In this document: positions 21,711 through 33,960 of the stretch, in pieces
How positions within the stretch are numbered: position 1 is the first letter of the stretch
Layout: each line of letters starts with the position of its first letter
From: Cryptomeria japonica
Taxonomy: Eukaryota > Streptophyta > Pinopsida > Cupressales > Cupressaceae
Assembly: GCF_030272615.1 (NCBI RefSeq)
Contig: NC_081415.1
Location: 109,698,406-109,762,405, forward strand
Reading direction: 5' to 3'
Length of the DNA stretch: 64,000 nt
Translations under genes and position numbers: made by a program
Notes under the pieces: generated by a model
Told to the model about the DNA's origin: nothing
The model's database searches: none
The model's input: only the letters and a program-made list of their open reading frames with translations

Positions 21711-23217
21711 TTGCTTAACACCTCCTTGTTGCAAGATGAGGATGTCTTAAATGCCATCAAACTAATTAGACTCTTCAACTTGCAACCACATTTCCCCCAA
21801 TCCCACGTGCTCAAATGGCAGAGGAACATTTCCTCCTGGCAAAGTCTTCTCCAAACCATTGGACAAAAAAAAGCCAAGGATTTTAGATTCATAGAAAAAA
21901 CTCTTACCCATCGGCTTCACTCCCTAGAACATGAAATTCAACTCCAGCCTTCTTCCCCTACCCTGGCCAAGAAGGTCTCCGAAGCTAGAGATATTCTCAG
22001 GAAGCACCAGCAAGTTAAAATCAGAGGTGCCTTCATCCGAGCACGCAACCACTGGCTCCAGTTTGGTGATAAGGGCTCCAAAATATTCTTTAATCTACTT
22101 AAACAAAAACAGACCAGGGAAAAAATAGATAGAATAATTATAGATGATAAGGAACTCCTGGATATAAATGACATCAAAGAAGCCTTTGAACTATTTTACA
22201 AAACTTTGTTTACCTCTGAGGATAATGAGTCCTCAACAGAGGCCCGTACCAAATGTAGAAAAATTATTCCTAATAGAATCTTTGAGGATGAAGCCAGCCT
22301 CCTCAAAGCTAAGATAACCATGCAAGAAATCAAGGATGCCATTAAGACTCTCAAGGATAGAAAGGCCCCAGGCCCTGATGGACTTCCTGCTGAATTCTAC
22401 AAAACTAACATTGATTGGATCTCGAACGACCTATTGGACATCTACGATAAATCTCTTGCCACTAGCACCCTGGGGGAGTTCATAAATAGGGGTATTATTA
22501 AGCTTGTTCCAAAGGAAGGGGACAAAGCCCTAATTAAAAATTGGAGGCCAATTACCCTCCTCAACGTCTCCTACAAAATCCTGGCCAAAGCCTTAGCCTC
22601 TTGCCTTGAGAAGATCCTCCCCAAATTCATCTGCTCCACCCAAACAGGCTTCATTAGAGGCAGATACATCTTGGAGAACCTTGTAACAAGTTGGGAGTCC
22701 ATGGAGTGGGCTAGAACCTCAAACCAAGATGCCACCATGTTCCTTGCTGACTTTGAGAAAGCGTATGACAGGGTGGAGTGGGACTTCATCCTCATGATGC
22801 TCTCAGCCTTTGGCTTTCCTAGAGAGTTTTGTAACTATGTTCGAATCCTCCTCAAGGATTCATCCACCCTAGTTGAAGTCAATGGGACCCTTTCCCAGCC
22901 TATTCCCCTGTCCAGATCAATTAGGTAGGGTTGCCCCCTTGCCCCTGCTCTGTTTGTCATTGCTTCTAATGCCCTGTATTATCTCCTTAGAGATGACACC
23001 CTATCCCCCCATGTCCAAGGCATTATTATGCCTAATGACTCTAAACTGATCAACATCCAATTTACTAATGACACCTCGCTCTTCCTGAAACTCTCAAAGC
23101 ACAATATTGATTCCTGAAACTTGACATAGAGCTTCCAGAGCCTGGATATCTAACACCAAATCCATCCTACTTGGATGGAAAGATAATCCTCCAAACTGGC
23201 TTCACCAGTTTGGCTAT
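21711..23217 (+). pseudogene. LINE reverse transcriptase (broken; active-site change)
   Basis: RVT_1 domain. Visible in order: a helical linker, RKAPGPDGLPAEFYK near 22360, NWRPITLLNVSYKILAKALA at 22540, QTGFIRGRYILEN, and FLADFEKAYDRVEW near 22740-22780. A TAG at 22926 falls exactly at SIR-stop-GCPLAPALF, where the family has Gln, so CAG became TAG. The next box reads FTND instead of FADD (near 23060): one of the two catalytic Asp is lost to Asn, a G-to-A change. After 23100 the frame shifts. Thus both nonsense and active-site damage are present. Confidence 0.9.
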
Positions 23218-24954
23218 GTGTGGGGAGGACCTAATAAATTAGTTTGTTACCTTGGCATTCCCTTCTTTGTATCTCCCTCTCTTAAGGACATGTGGGACTG
23301 GGTCAAGGGTAAGATAGACAGTAAACTCAACAAGTGGGACAATAGGGTCCTCTCCCTTGCTGGCAGTATTCAATTCTACCAAAAGATCTTATCCTCATAC
23401 AACATATACTACTCCTCAGTATGGATGTTCAGTAATTACCAAGTCTTTGAAATCCAAAAGGCCATCAAACGGTTCCTATGGTCTGACGGGAAGGGTAAAA
23501 GGAAAGCTCACGCGGTCAAGTGGTCATGGTGCCACTTGGATAAAAAGTTGGGTGGGATGGGCCTCAAGGATCTTAGGCTGCAAGGTATCTCCCTTGCTGC
23601 CAAATGGATTTTTCACTCATTGGAAGGACAAGAACCCTGGAAAATCCTCATTAGAAACAACATACAAAATGGTGTTCCTAAAAATGCCAAAACTTGGAAA
23701 GCCCTCCCCTTCGGTGACTTAATTGCAAGCGGTTTCCCTGTGTCTGTCCAAGGCACCTGGGTGTTTAAATCCATCTGGAAATCCCGGGAGCATGTGTGTG
23801 GTCTCATTAACAATTCGAGCTTCAATTGTGACAATACCCTCAATGGTGAAAGGTCAATATGGTGGAACCTGCATCATAACTCCAAACCCCTTGCTTTAAC
23901 CCAAGGCTACTCTGCTAAGCACTGGCATAATAAAGGAATCAAGTACATTATGGATTTTCTAGAACATGATAATCTTATCAGCTGGGAGGCTCTTAGTACT
24001 AAATATGATCTCCCTGCATCGCATAAGAAGACATACAATATGATTAAAAATGCTTGCGCTCCCCTTGATCTCCCAAAGAACACCCAAGTAGACGCCCATA
24101 GGTAGCTAACATTCCTTTGGAAGGATGGCTCCACCCTCCCTCAGATCAAAGCCAAATCTATCTATACCCTGCTCAATAGTGACACCGCGGTAATCAAACA
24201 TATCAACACTCTGTGGTATGTTAATCATACCCCCCATACTTGGCAGAAAACGTTTGAGAAGCTCTGGCGGTACCCCATTCCCCCTAAGATCAAATGTTTC
24301 AGATGGAAATTTATGTTGGACAGATTACTGATTAGGAATAAATTGACTGCATATGACCGGTGTTCTATCTGTAGAAAACCTAAGACCGCGCGTCACATCT
24401 TCTTTGATTGTCCCTTTGCTAGAGAAATTTGGCTTCTGTTTGAAATTGCTATCACAGAATCTGTTTTCACTCATGATATAGTTACCGGTTTTATTCATGG
24501 ACTAAGGAAGGATACTAATCTAGTGTGGCAAATTTTATCTTCTTACATTCTCTAGTTTATTTGGAAACTTAGAAATGAGGAGAAGTTCCAAGGTATTACA
24601 AGGGAACGTACTGAGTTTTTTAAAAAACTCACACATTACAAAATTGTTGTGCAGGTCTGTTTTCTAATGAACCTCGAGAGAAACAAGCTACTGTGATTTC
24701 TGAAGGATGGCAGAGCAACCATGTTTGTCTACGAGATGCAAGACAGCTACGAATGGGCTAGGCTCACCGAGAACCAAGTCTCCTTTGACAAGGCAGTGAA
24801 GAAACTGATAAAGGATCTACACGACAGCAGGCCTCCTCCCTTCAACAGGATTGAGATGTGCTCCCAAATCCTAGCAAGAAAGAAGGTGGTCTGGATGGAA
24901 GGAGAACAAGGCTGGACCACATGGATGGAGAACCTGGATGAGGTTCTCCAATAG
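23218..24954 (+). pseudogene. LINE ORF2 C-terminal part with zf-RVT
   Basis: A single phase (23218, 24313 and 24721 are in frame) with TAG at 24103 and 24553 and TGA at 24694. It starts with YLGIPFFVSPSLKDMWDWV and FLWSDGKGKRKAHAVKWSWC, family landmarks downstream of the polymerase. WQKTFEKLWRYPIPPKIKCF at about 24240 leads to RCSICRK...TARHIFFDCPFA, a zf-RVT metal site. The IWKLRN landmark follows the stop at 24553. The last 77 codons (24721-24954) are Trp/Glu/Lys-rich with no recognised domain and end at TAG 24952. No RNase H. Confidence 0.85.
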
Positions 24955-25495
24955 GAAAGTACTCTGATATGTCTCCTTTTTTTGGTTAAAAGAGATAATT
25001 GTATATAACCCTCTCTCAGGCTCCTCATTTTGGCGGTTGAGGTCTTCCCACCCGCTCCATAGTCTTGTATAAACTCTTGGTCTATTTTTTTTGAACTCTT
25101 GATATCCAATATAAAAATAATAATTATAGTGTAAAACATGTTCTACAATTTTTGTTTTTTCGACAAGTTATTTTAACTATAACTAATTTTTTTATATATA
25201 GTTTTTTTATTTTTGTTATAAAAAGATTGAAACAAAGATTATAATTCACAAATTGATTGAAATATTTACAAGATAAAGAGAGTTAAGAATTGGTGTTGCA
25301 ATCAGGTATGTTTATTTCTTTCATCCATTAGTTTATCGATCATTTTTCAATTGCTATAAAATAAATTTTTGAATATGAATGCAATTTTTTTTACAATAAA
25401 AAAAGTCCATGTTTTAAAGTTTTGAAACATATATATTGGTTGTATTTATTTTTATTTTGAAAACATATAGACTTATGAATAGCATTTGAGGAAAA

Positions 25496-26740
25496 ATGGA
25501 TAGTGCTTCCTCAAATCCTTCTATTTTTGAATTACAAGTCAATCCACAAACCCCACAAAATATAACAAAGCAAAGAGGGAATTTGAGCAAAGGTTGTGGA
25601 AGATTCTCACAATAACTTGACAATATTCATCAGCAAATTATGACAATTCTGGAAGTGGGCAATGGACTTGTGCACATTACAAGAAAAATAAGCTAGTTCA
25701 ATTGCATTGAGTTCGATATGATTTGTTGGGGGTTTGAAAGAAAGAACAAATAGTTGTTTGTGATAAAATTCCGAAAGGAAAAATCTAATTTTATTAGAGA
25801 GATTAATTTTTTTGAAGTCTTTAAAATCTACTAAGGGACAATCAAAAGATTCTCAACCAAGGATGCCACCATTTTCAAGTGCTTCTTCTACCTCTATTTA
25901 TAAATCTCAAATCAAGAAAATGTTTGATGCTACTAACATAAAGAATGTAGATGTTTCTATTGGGAGACTTTTCTTTAGTTGTGAAATGTCATTCAACGTA
26001 GCTAGGTCTCCTTTATGGAAAGAGGCTATGAAGATTGTCAATAATGTGTCTAAATGATAAGTGCCTCCAAGTTATGAAAAACTTTGCACTATTGTTTTAG
26101 ATGATGAGAAGAAATCCATTAAAGAAAGGCTAAGAGACTATAGAGGTAGTTGGTCATATATAGGTGTTTTTATAGTTTCATATGGTTGGCTTGATATTGC
26201 ACATAAACCACTAATCAATATTCTTGTTTCTTCACCTAAGGGTGCAATGTTTATCAAATCACATGATACTTTAGGTCATGTGAAAGATGCAGTATATTTG
26301 GCATTTTTTTCAAAGAAACAATTAAATGGGTAGAGAGAAATAATGTTATGCAAATTATAATTAATAATGCTTCAAACAATGTCTTGATAGTAGGGATGAT
26401 CGAAGATGAATTTCCAAACATTTTTTGGACACTGTGTGTAGTTCATTACATGAAATTGCTTCTTAAATATTTGCATAATAAGATTTCCTTGGATTTGTGA
26501 GGTAGTTACAAATGTTAAAAAAATACAATATTTTATTATAAATCACTTTACGTCACATGTTATATATAAAAATTATGCTTATTTGTAGCTACTTAGATGT
26601 GCAAAAACATGATTTGTTTCCAATTTTTTCATGATTGATTGCATTATGAAGGTAAAACAAGCATTAAGGCAAATGGTGGTGTCCACTGAATGGGAGAGAT
26701 GGAGAGATAGACCAAGTAGAAGCACTTAAGCATGTGATGA
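25496..26740 (+). pseudogene. hAT transposase, BED finger and DUF659-type domain (plus copy)
   Basis: Broken coding region. ATG at 25496 gives MDSASSNPSIFELQV. A degenerate BED zinc finger is read near 25655-25750 (WTCAHYKKNKL, later LL-GV). Then, across frames: FDATNIKNVDVSIGRLFFSCEMSFNVARSPLW (25920-26020), PPSYEKLCTIVLDDEKKSIKERL (26061), WSYIGVFIVSYGWLDIAHKPLINILV and KGAMFIKSHDTLGHVKDA, the signature of plant hAT DUF659 proteins. In the first of these the Ser-Asp-Gly-Trp motif reads Ser-Tyr-Gly-Trp, so a likely catalytic Asp is lost. Near 26650-26730, ALRQMVVSTEWERW follows. The C-terminal dimerisation domain is absent. Confidence 0.85.
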
Positions 26741-26779
26741 AATTTCAAATCTCCAATATATAAATCTAAAAAATTGTCT

Positions 26780-27930
26780 CGATGCTTGTTTTACCTTCAC
26801 AATTCGGTTAACCACGATGAAATTGGAAGCAAATTGTGTTTCAATACATCTAAGTAGCTACAAAGAAACATATTTTCTATATACACCATGTGACATGGAA
26901 TGATTTACAATAAAATACTTTTTTTTAACATTTGCAACTACTTCACTAATTCCAGGAAGTTTATTATGCAAATATTTAAGAAGCATGTTCATGCAATTAA
27001 CTGTACATGGTGTCCAAAATTTTTTTGGAAATTCATCTTCGATCCTCCTTCCTACCAAGAAATTGCTTGAAGCATTATAAGTTAAAATTTGCACAACATT
27101 ATTTCTCCTTACATGTTTAATTTCTTCTTGAAGAAGACCTACCCAATACAATACATCTCTCACATGACCTAAAGTATTATGTAATTTGATAAACATTGTA
27201 TGCTTAGGTGAAGAAACAAAAATATTAATTAGTGGTTTATGTGCAATGTCACTCCAATCATCTAAAACTATAGAAACACGTGTATATGACCAACTACCTC
27301 TAAAGTCTTAGCCTTTCTTTAGTGTGCTTCTTCTTGCAATCTAAAATAATAATGCAAAGTTTTTCATAACTTGAAGGAACATATCCTTTAGATGCATTAT
27401 TGACCCTCCACATAGCCTCTTCCCATAAAGGAGACCTGTCTATGTTGAATGACATTTTGCAATTGGAGAAAAGTATCCCAATAACATCTACATTTTTTGT
27501 GTTAGTAGCATCAAACATTTCTTTATTTGAGATTCATAAATAGAGGTAGAAGAAGCACTTGAAAATGGTGGCATCCCTGGTTGAGAATTTTTTATTGTCC
27601 CTAAGTAGATTTTAAAGATTCCAAAAAATGAAACTTTTGATCAAATTAGATCTTTATCCTTTTGGAATTTTATCACAAACAACTAATTGTTCTTTCTTTC
27701 CAACCTCCAACAAATGAAATGAAACTCAATGCAATTGAGCTAGCCTTATTTTTCTTGCAATGTGGGCAACTCCATTGTCTACTTCTAGAACTGCTTGAAT
27801 AATTTCCAGTTACTATGGCACTCTTCCACAATGTTCACTCAAATTATCTATTTGCTTTCTTATATTTTGTGGGGTTTTTGGATTGACTTCATAATTCAAA
27901 CATAGAAGGATTTTAGGGAACACCATCCAT
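26780..27930 (-). pseudogene. hAT transposase (minus copy)
   Basis: Inverted relative of the plus-strand transposase, start codon at 27930-27928. Pieces: 27300-27518 (MFDATNTKNVDVIGILFSN, RSPLWEEAMWRVNNASKG, SYEKLCIIIL) and 26858-27196 (MFIKLHNTLGHVRDVLYW, ILTYNASSNFLVGRRIEDEFP, FWTPCTVNCMNMLLKYL, i.e. the usual TDNA-NY-AG and FWTPCAAHC motifs with changes). It extends further into the middle of the transposase than the readable plus frame, but stops at the junction near 26780, just after a VKQAS segment. The two copies have drifted clearly from each other. Confidence 0.85.
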
Positions 27931-27987
27931 TTTTCCTCAAATATTGTTCACAAGTTTATACATTATATATATACAACCAATAGATAC

Positions 27988-29347
27988 TGCGTGCACAAAT
28001 ATCTAAAAATCAATTAACAATAGTATAAATGACACACCAATGAAACATTATATATAAAAGGATTCAATTGATAAACAACTTAAGAAAACAATCCTTCAAA
28101 GGAGTTCTGTTGTTCTCTATCTCTAAGGATTCTTTAAGTTATGGTTTTGCTCTCAGATTATTGAGCACTTGAATTTCAGAATGACAACCTAAAGATTGAG
28201 TGCTATGATAAAATGATCTATATGATTTGCAATTAAGATATGTGAGATAATAACAATACTTGCTATAATTGATATATGATAATGAAAATGACATGTTATT
28301 GATAATGAGAATGCTATGCTAACATGAGTAATTGATAATGATAATGAGATTACGACTAAAATGCTTCTAAATGCTTAAAATGCTTGAGCTTGTGAGGGGT
28401 GTGAGAGAGACAAAAACCTAGATATTTGACAAATGAAGGAACGAGTCTTATTTATAGAGGAAAGGGGAAAATAAAGGGTTGAGATTCAATTGATTGAGGA
28501 AGGGTTAGGATCACTCGAGGAAGGGATTATCCTCAATCCATGTGTTCCTCTTCGAGCCAATCACATGTTGACAAGTGTCAACATGGGAAGGCTTGAGAGG
28601 AGAGGGACAAAGCATTAAATGCTTGAAGAGACATGATGGTTACCATGGATGGTTGGGTTAAGGTTAGGTTAATGGATAAAGCTTTTATCCAAGGGGTAAA
28701 GGAATGTGCAAGGGTTAAAGGGTTAGATTGGTCAAAGCATTAAATGCTTGAAGAGACTTGAGGGTTACAATGGATTGTTGGGTTAAAGAATAAGTCTCTA
28801 ACCAAGGGTCAAAGATGTGTTAGTTGGATCAAATCCTTTAAGGCTTGAGGGGACTTTTGAGGGTTACCTTGTGGAAGACAAAAAGACTTTTAATGCTGTG
28901 TAAGAGCCTTAAATGTTTTGAGAAGTGACTCTTCTATAATCCCTTAGTTTAGGAATGTGCAAACACTTAGAGGGGGATTAGGCTAATACTGGGGTTTAGT
29001 CATGATTAGGACAAGGGTTAGTGTGCAACTTGCATTTTCTAGAAAGTGCAAGTGGGTGATGGATTTAGGAATTTAAAAAAATATTAATTTATTTTAATTA
29101 AACAAATATGATTTATTTATTTAATTAATGGTATAAATTTAGTTAAGTGAATTTAATTAAATAAATTGAATAATTTATTTAATTAATAAAAGAAGAGGGT
29201 TGGGGTGAATTAATTAAATATTAATTTAATTAATAGTTGAAAAGGAGAAAGGATTAATTAAATATGAATTTAATTAATAGTCGGATGAATGATAATTAAA
29301 CAAATATAAAATTCTTTTAATTGGGTGGACAAAAATAGGTGTCTACA
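27988..29347 (-). repeat. Solo LTR in the minus hAT copy
   Basis: 1360 bp, reading TGTAGACACC ... TGCACGCA on the minus strand, flanked by GATAC (27983-27987) and AATAC (29348-29352), a 5-bp repeat with one mismatch. The plus hAT copy is uninterrupted at the matching place, which supports the borders. It contains a repeated AAAGCATTAAATGCTTGAAG segment (about 28609 and 28735) and no coding frame. Confidence 0.75.
28449..28457 (-). promoter_or_regulatory. TATA box of the solo LTR
   Basis: CTATAAATA on the minus strand, about 890 bp from the LTR start, followed by AAGACTCG. A single plausible Pol II core promoter in this LTR. Confidence 0.55.
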
Positions 29348-30649
29348 AATACATTTAAAAAAATTAAAATATAAACTTTTTTATTATAAAAAGAATTGCA
29401 TTTGTATAAAAAATCAATTCATGTTCAAAAATGTATTTATATCAATTAAAAAAATGATTGATAAACTAATAGATGGAAGAAATAAACATACATGATTTAC
29501 AACACCAATTCTTAACTCTCTTCTTCTTGTAAATCTTTCAATCAAATTGTGAATTATATTATCCGTTTCAATCCTTTTATAACTAAAATGAAAAATTATA
29601 TATAGAAAACGTTATATTTAAATTAACTTTAGCTATATATAAAAAAATCACCAAACATATTTTTTACATTTTAATTTTAAATATGAATTATAATAAAAAA
29701 AAATCTCTAAATGATTGTATAAAAACTTAAATATTCTAAGAGAATTATTTAAATTTATTTTTATTGATAAAATAAATTATTTAATAATATATTATATTTT
29801 TTTATTAAAACATAATTGAAATAAATCAAAACTATTTTAAAAATTTTCATATATAAAATAATAAAATTAATTTTAAAAATATAATACATGTCAATAACAA
29901 TTTAATCATTAACTAAATTTACAAATAGATGTCAATTTTATTTTTAAAAAAACATATTTAAATAATTTGATATTTTTTAAACATAAAACTATTTTTAAAA
30001 ATATTTTAAAAATTAATTTAATTACTAATTATTAAAAAATTAATAATTCAAAAAATATATTTTATAATAAAAACATGTTTAAATAATTTAATATTTTATA
30101 AAACATAAAATTATTTTTAAAAATATTTTAAAAACAAGAGCTATGATACAACTAGAGTCCCTGCCTATTTGCTAAAAACTAATGAGTTGTTTTTTCTGAA
30201 AAAAATAAAAGGATTGCTTGTTATTTAGATTTCATAAGCAACTTAGTGATTGATGTTATGTGATTTTTGGCTTGTCTAGTACCTCAAGCCAACTATCTTT
30301 TTGTTTGCCACCATTTTTGCTTTGATGTTGAAAAACATACAAATATTTCAATAGTGAAAATGAAAAAAGACAATTGAAGACAATTGATGGAGTATTCTGA
30401 CATTAGCCTAAAACTAGCAATTGTGCCTTCGTGTGCAATATGTATGCCAAAGAGGTGTGGAACGTCAATTGGGGAATTTTTTAGTCTATTAGTTGCATAC
30501 TCTCGTGTATTAAATAAGGTCAATTGGTAGGCCATTTAGCAAGTGATATTGTTTGTGCAACAAAGGTCCTAATGAATGAATGATATCTTCAAATCAACTA
30601 TGCATCCACTTACAAAGATCCAATCAGGAGTGAAATAAAACTTATAAAT

Positions 30650-31260
<611 letters not shown>

Positions 31261-31960
31261 AAATGACATATAATATAATATATAATAATTTATAATATTA
31301 AAATATTGCATATAATAGTAAGCATAAATTATATTATATATTTTAAAAATGAAATAAATATAATTGAATAATAATTTTATATAAAAATTAAATATATAAC
31401 ATTTAACTATATAATATTATTATATCAAGATTTAATAATATTATCTCTTATATCATATTATTTTATTTTATAATATTATATTAAAATAAATTATATTTCT
31501 TAATCTAAATTTAAATATTGAAAAGTATAAGAATATAAAATATTGATATTACAAACAATAATAACATTAATTGAAAGATAAATTCAATATTAACAAATAT
31601 TTTTTTAATTATAAAAATCAGCATAAATATAGTTCTTAAATAAATTAAATTTGAAAAATTAAAACTATAATTGAAATAAAGGATAAAAATAAAATAAAAC
31701 AAACTATATTAAAATTGATACAATTTACATTTTAAATTTTACATTAAAATTACAAGATAGTAAAAAAACTAAAAAAAATAATAAAACATATTTAAAATAT
31801 TTTTTTTTAAAATAATTTTGTGTGTGTCATTTTTTATTATTTTTAATATCATAAATAATTTCAAATGTTATTAATTTGTTTGTTTTATTAAAAAATTTAA
31901 ATATAATATTAATAATATTTAAAAAAACAGCAATACTTATATCATTAAAAAACAATTTTT
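31261..31960. other. Very AT-rich spacer
   Basis: Almost only A and T, with TATAATATAT-type sequence. No gene or border seen. Confidence 0.6.
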
Positions 31961-32649
31961 AAAGTTAATGATAAACATTAGATATCATATAGTTAATTAA
32001 TCAAAAATCTAAATATTGATTCATGCATTCTACTCATTCCCCCATAAAAGATCAACTGTCAAAGTCAATCTATTTTTCAATCATTAAAAAATAATTATTC
32101 AATTGGTCATAGTAAATACTCAATTTCAATTACAATTTTGTCATGATTTGCAAAGCTTCAAATAGTTTTAATGAGTGAATTTATATATCAAATATTATAA
32201 TTACAAAATGCTCTGATTTACATGATGTTGTGCCCACACCAAGATGGGAGCTTTACACAAGGATTCAACATCCGTCGAAGCATATTTGAAATGATCTACT
32301 GCATACAATTGCAGAACGCAGAAGCATTGAGAGGACAGCTTGTGAACGATACATAATTTTTTTTGGTAAACGTCTCAAAATTTCCATTGATACCCAAAAG
32401 GCCATGTGTTTTCAAATATTGCCTAAGATTTGATATTTTATTATAAAATTTTTGATCTTAGTATGTGTGATAAAATTAGCCTAAGGTGTACTCTTGGGAG
32501 TTAATTGGACTTTATTTTATAAGACTTTTAAACACTCAAAACTGAAAAAGAAACAGTTTAGAAATTAAAAAATGTCTTCCTTTTTTATTTATTATAAAAC
32601 TTCTATGGATCATACGAACTTGAAGCAAAACTTAATGCCTAAAACCTAT

Positions 32650-33165
32650 CATGAGCTAGGGGCTTATCACAATACAATAAGGTAGGTCCATGTCTTTGTT
32701 GCATAACCTCTAATAAAATTCTGAACCATATTATCTAGAAAGCTATGAATGTGGTAACTTTTTACTCAGCCTTTATTGTAGAAGTGATCAAATAGTTTGT
32801 TTCTTATACTACCAAGAAAATATTGCAAATAGTTTGTTCCTAATCATCTATGTACTCTTGTCAATTTGAATTTGTACATCCAGCCAATTTCCTATCCTTT
32901 AACTACTAATATTTGAGACTATAACTCAATGTCCCTTTGATATTTTAAAATCCTCATAGCTACACTCCAATACTTCTTAGGTTTTGACATGAACCTAGAT
33001 ACTGAGCTCATTGCATATGTGATATTAGTTCAAGTAGTAGTCAAATGGATCAACCTACCAATCAACTGTCTAGACAAAATGAGGTTCATTGGATCTAATT
33101 CTTTTAAATTTGACAACTTAAGTCCAACTCCAACAAGTGTTGCATTTAGTTTAAAACCCATCATC
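32650..33165 (-). pseudogene. Ty1/copia reverse transcriptase C-terminus / RNase H relic
   Basis: Read on the minus strand: GLKLSNLKELDP, RQLIGRLIHLTTT-stop-TNITYAMSSVSRFMSKPKKYW, VAMRILKYQRD, matching the end of the copia polymerase (YRQLVGSLIYLT.TRPDI.YAVS..SRFM). Weak RNase H traces follow (FLGSI, then VTT-like). Stops are frequent. No LTRs or borders could be assigned. An old fragment. Confidence 0.75.
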
Positions 33166-33379
33166 TAAAATCCCTATAAAATAATAGGAAACTATATGAC
33201 AATGTCGCACCTATATGCTTGGATACTAAGCTAGGTTTGACAAAATGATGTTGACAAGAAGACAAATTTTGGACAACCTATCAAGACTCCCTAACAACAA
33301 CTTAGGGTTTAATCTAGAGATTTGAATCTTCAAGTTTGACAAAACCTAATCTTGAAACTATACACAAAAGGACAATGAT

Positions 33380-33960
33380 TGTGACAAAGACCTAGGGTAT
33401 GGACCCAAGGCATGATATGATAATGACCTAAGTTATGAAGAGACCTTAAGGGTGTAAATGCAACCTTGTGTTATGATATGGACAAAAATTGTTTATGACC
33501 TAATGATATGACTTAGGATTATATGATATGACCTAATGCTATGAAATGTAATGACTTTTGGGACAATGATACGATCTAATGTTATGAGACTAAATGACTA
33601 AGGACCAATGACCTAATGCTATGAGACCAAGGATATAAATGCAAATGTATGATTTTGTTTAGTATGACCTAAGTGAAGACCTAATTTAGGTATTGACAAT
33701 GATTATGCAAAATGTAACCTAAGTGAGGACCTAGTTTGGATATAATAACGATAATGTCACCTAAATGAGGACCCAACTTTGGTATCCAAAATGACACTTA
33801 AGTGAGGACCTAATTTGGGTATGCAAAATGACAATGCAAGACCTAGGGAAAATGATTTTAAAACCTAAGTGCAAAATGAGGACACTATAAATGAAATGGA
33901 CTAAAATGAAGAGTAATGATTATGTCCTAAGACCTAAGTTCAGACTATGCAAAGTCTAAC
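33380..33960 (+). repeat. Degenerate short-period repeat (GACCTAA...)
   Basis: The words GACCTAATG-TATGA and CCTAAGTGAGGACCTA(A/G)TTTGG(G/T)TAT recur at roughly 20-50 bp spacing. Period is irregular; it looks like an old, decayed tandem repeat without coding frames. Confidence 0.6.

Larger units (their letters stand above)
20607..25121 (+). mobile_element. 5'-truncated L1-type LINE with 13-bp target duplication
   Basis: Flanked by AATTATAGTGTAA at 20594-20606 and 25122-25134. It contains the end of an ORF1-like region (20607-20850), then endonuclease, reverse transcriptase and zf-RVT, and ends CCAATATAAAAATAAT without a pure poly-A. No RNase H domain is present, unlike the LINE at 2807-17024, so they belong to different lineages. 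The body is more GC-rich than the AT-rich host around it. Stops at 21504, 22926, 24103, 24553 and 24694, and a shift between 23100 and 23218, make it inactive. Confidence 0.92.
19940..25560 (+). repeat. Tandem duplication of ~550 bp, second copy split by a LINE
   Basis: Copy 1 is about 19940-20489; copy 2 begins at 20490-20606 and continues after the LINE at 25135-25560. The two agree closely, with a few substitutions and small indels. The unit runs from AT-rich 5' sequence through the transposase start codon (ATG at 20430 in copy 1, 25496 in copy 2), up to ACCCCACAAAAT. Copy 1 therefore holds only the first twenty or so codons of the transposase. Confidence 0.85.
18591..26740 (+). mobile_element. 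hAT-type transposon, plus-strand copy, hosting a SINE and a LINE
   Basis: The proposed 5' end is CAGTGATTGAAACG at 18591, with a matching but diverged end in the inverted copy (CACTCATTAAAAC, minus strand from 32177). Both are followed by CATGACAAAATTG and GAGTATTT, and further inwards by CATGAATCAATATTTAG-like sequence. A long AT-rich 5' region runs to the transposase at 25496. Inside are a SINE (19806-19924), a tandem duplication of about 550 bp, and a 4.5-kb LINE. The 3' end is not visible; the copy meets the inverted copy near 26740-26780. Assignment to hAT rests on the transposase; the terminal repeat is a suggestion. Confidence 0.65.
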
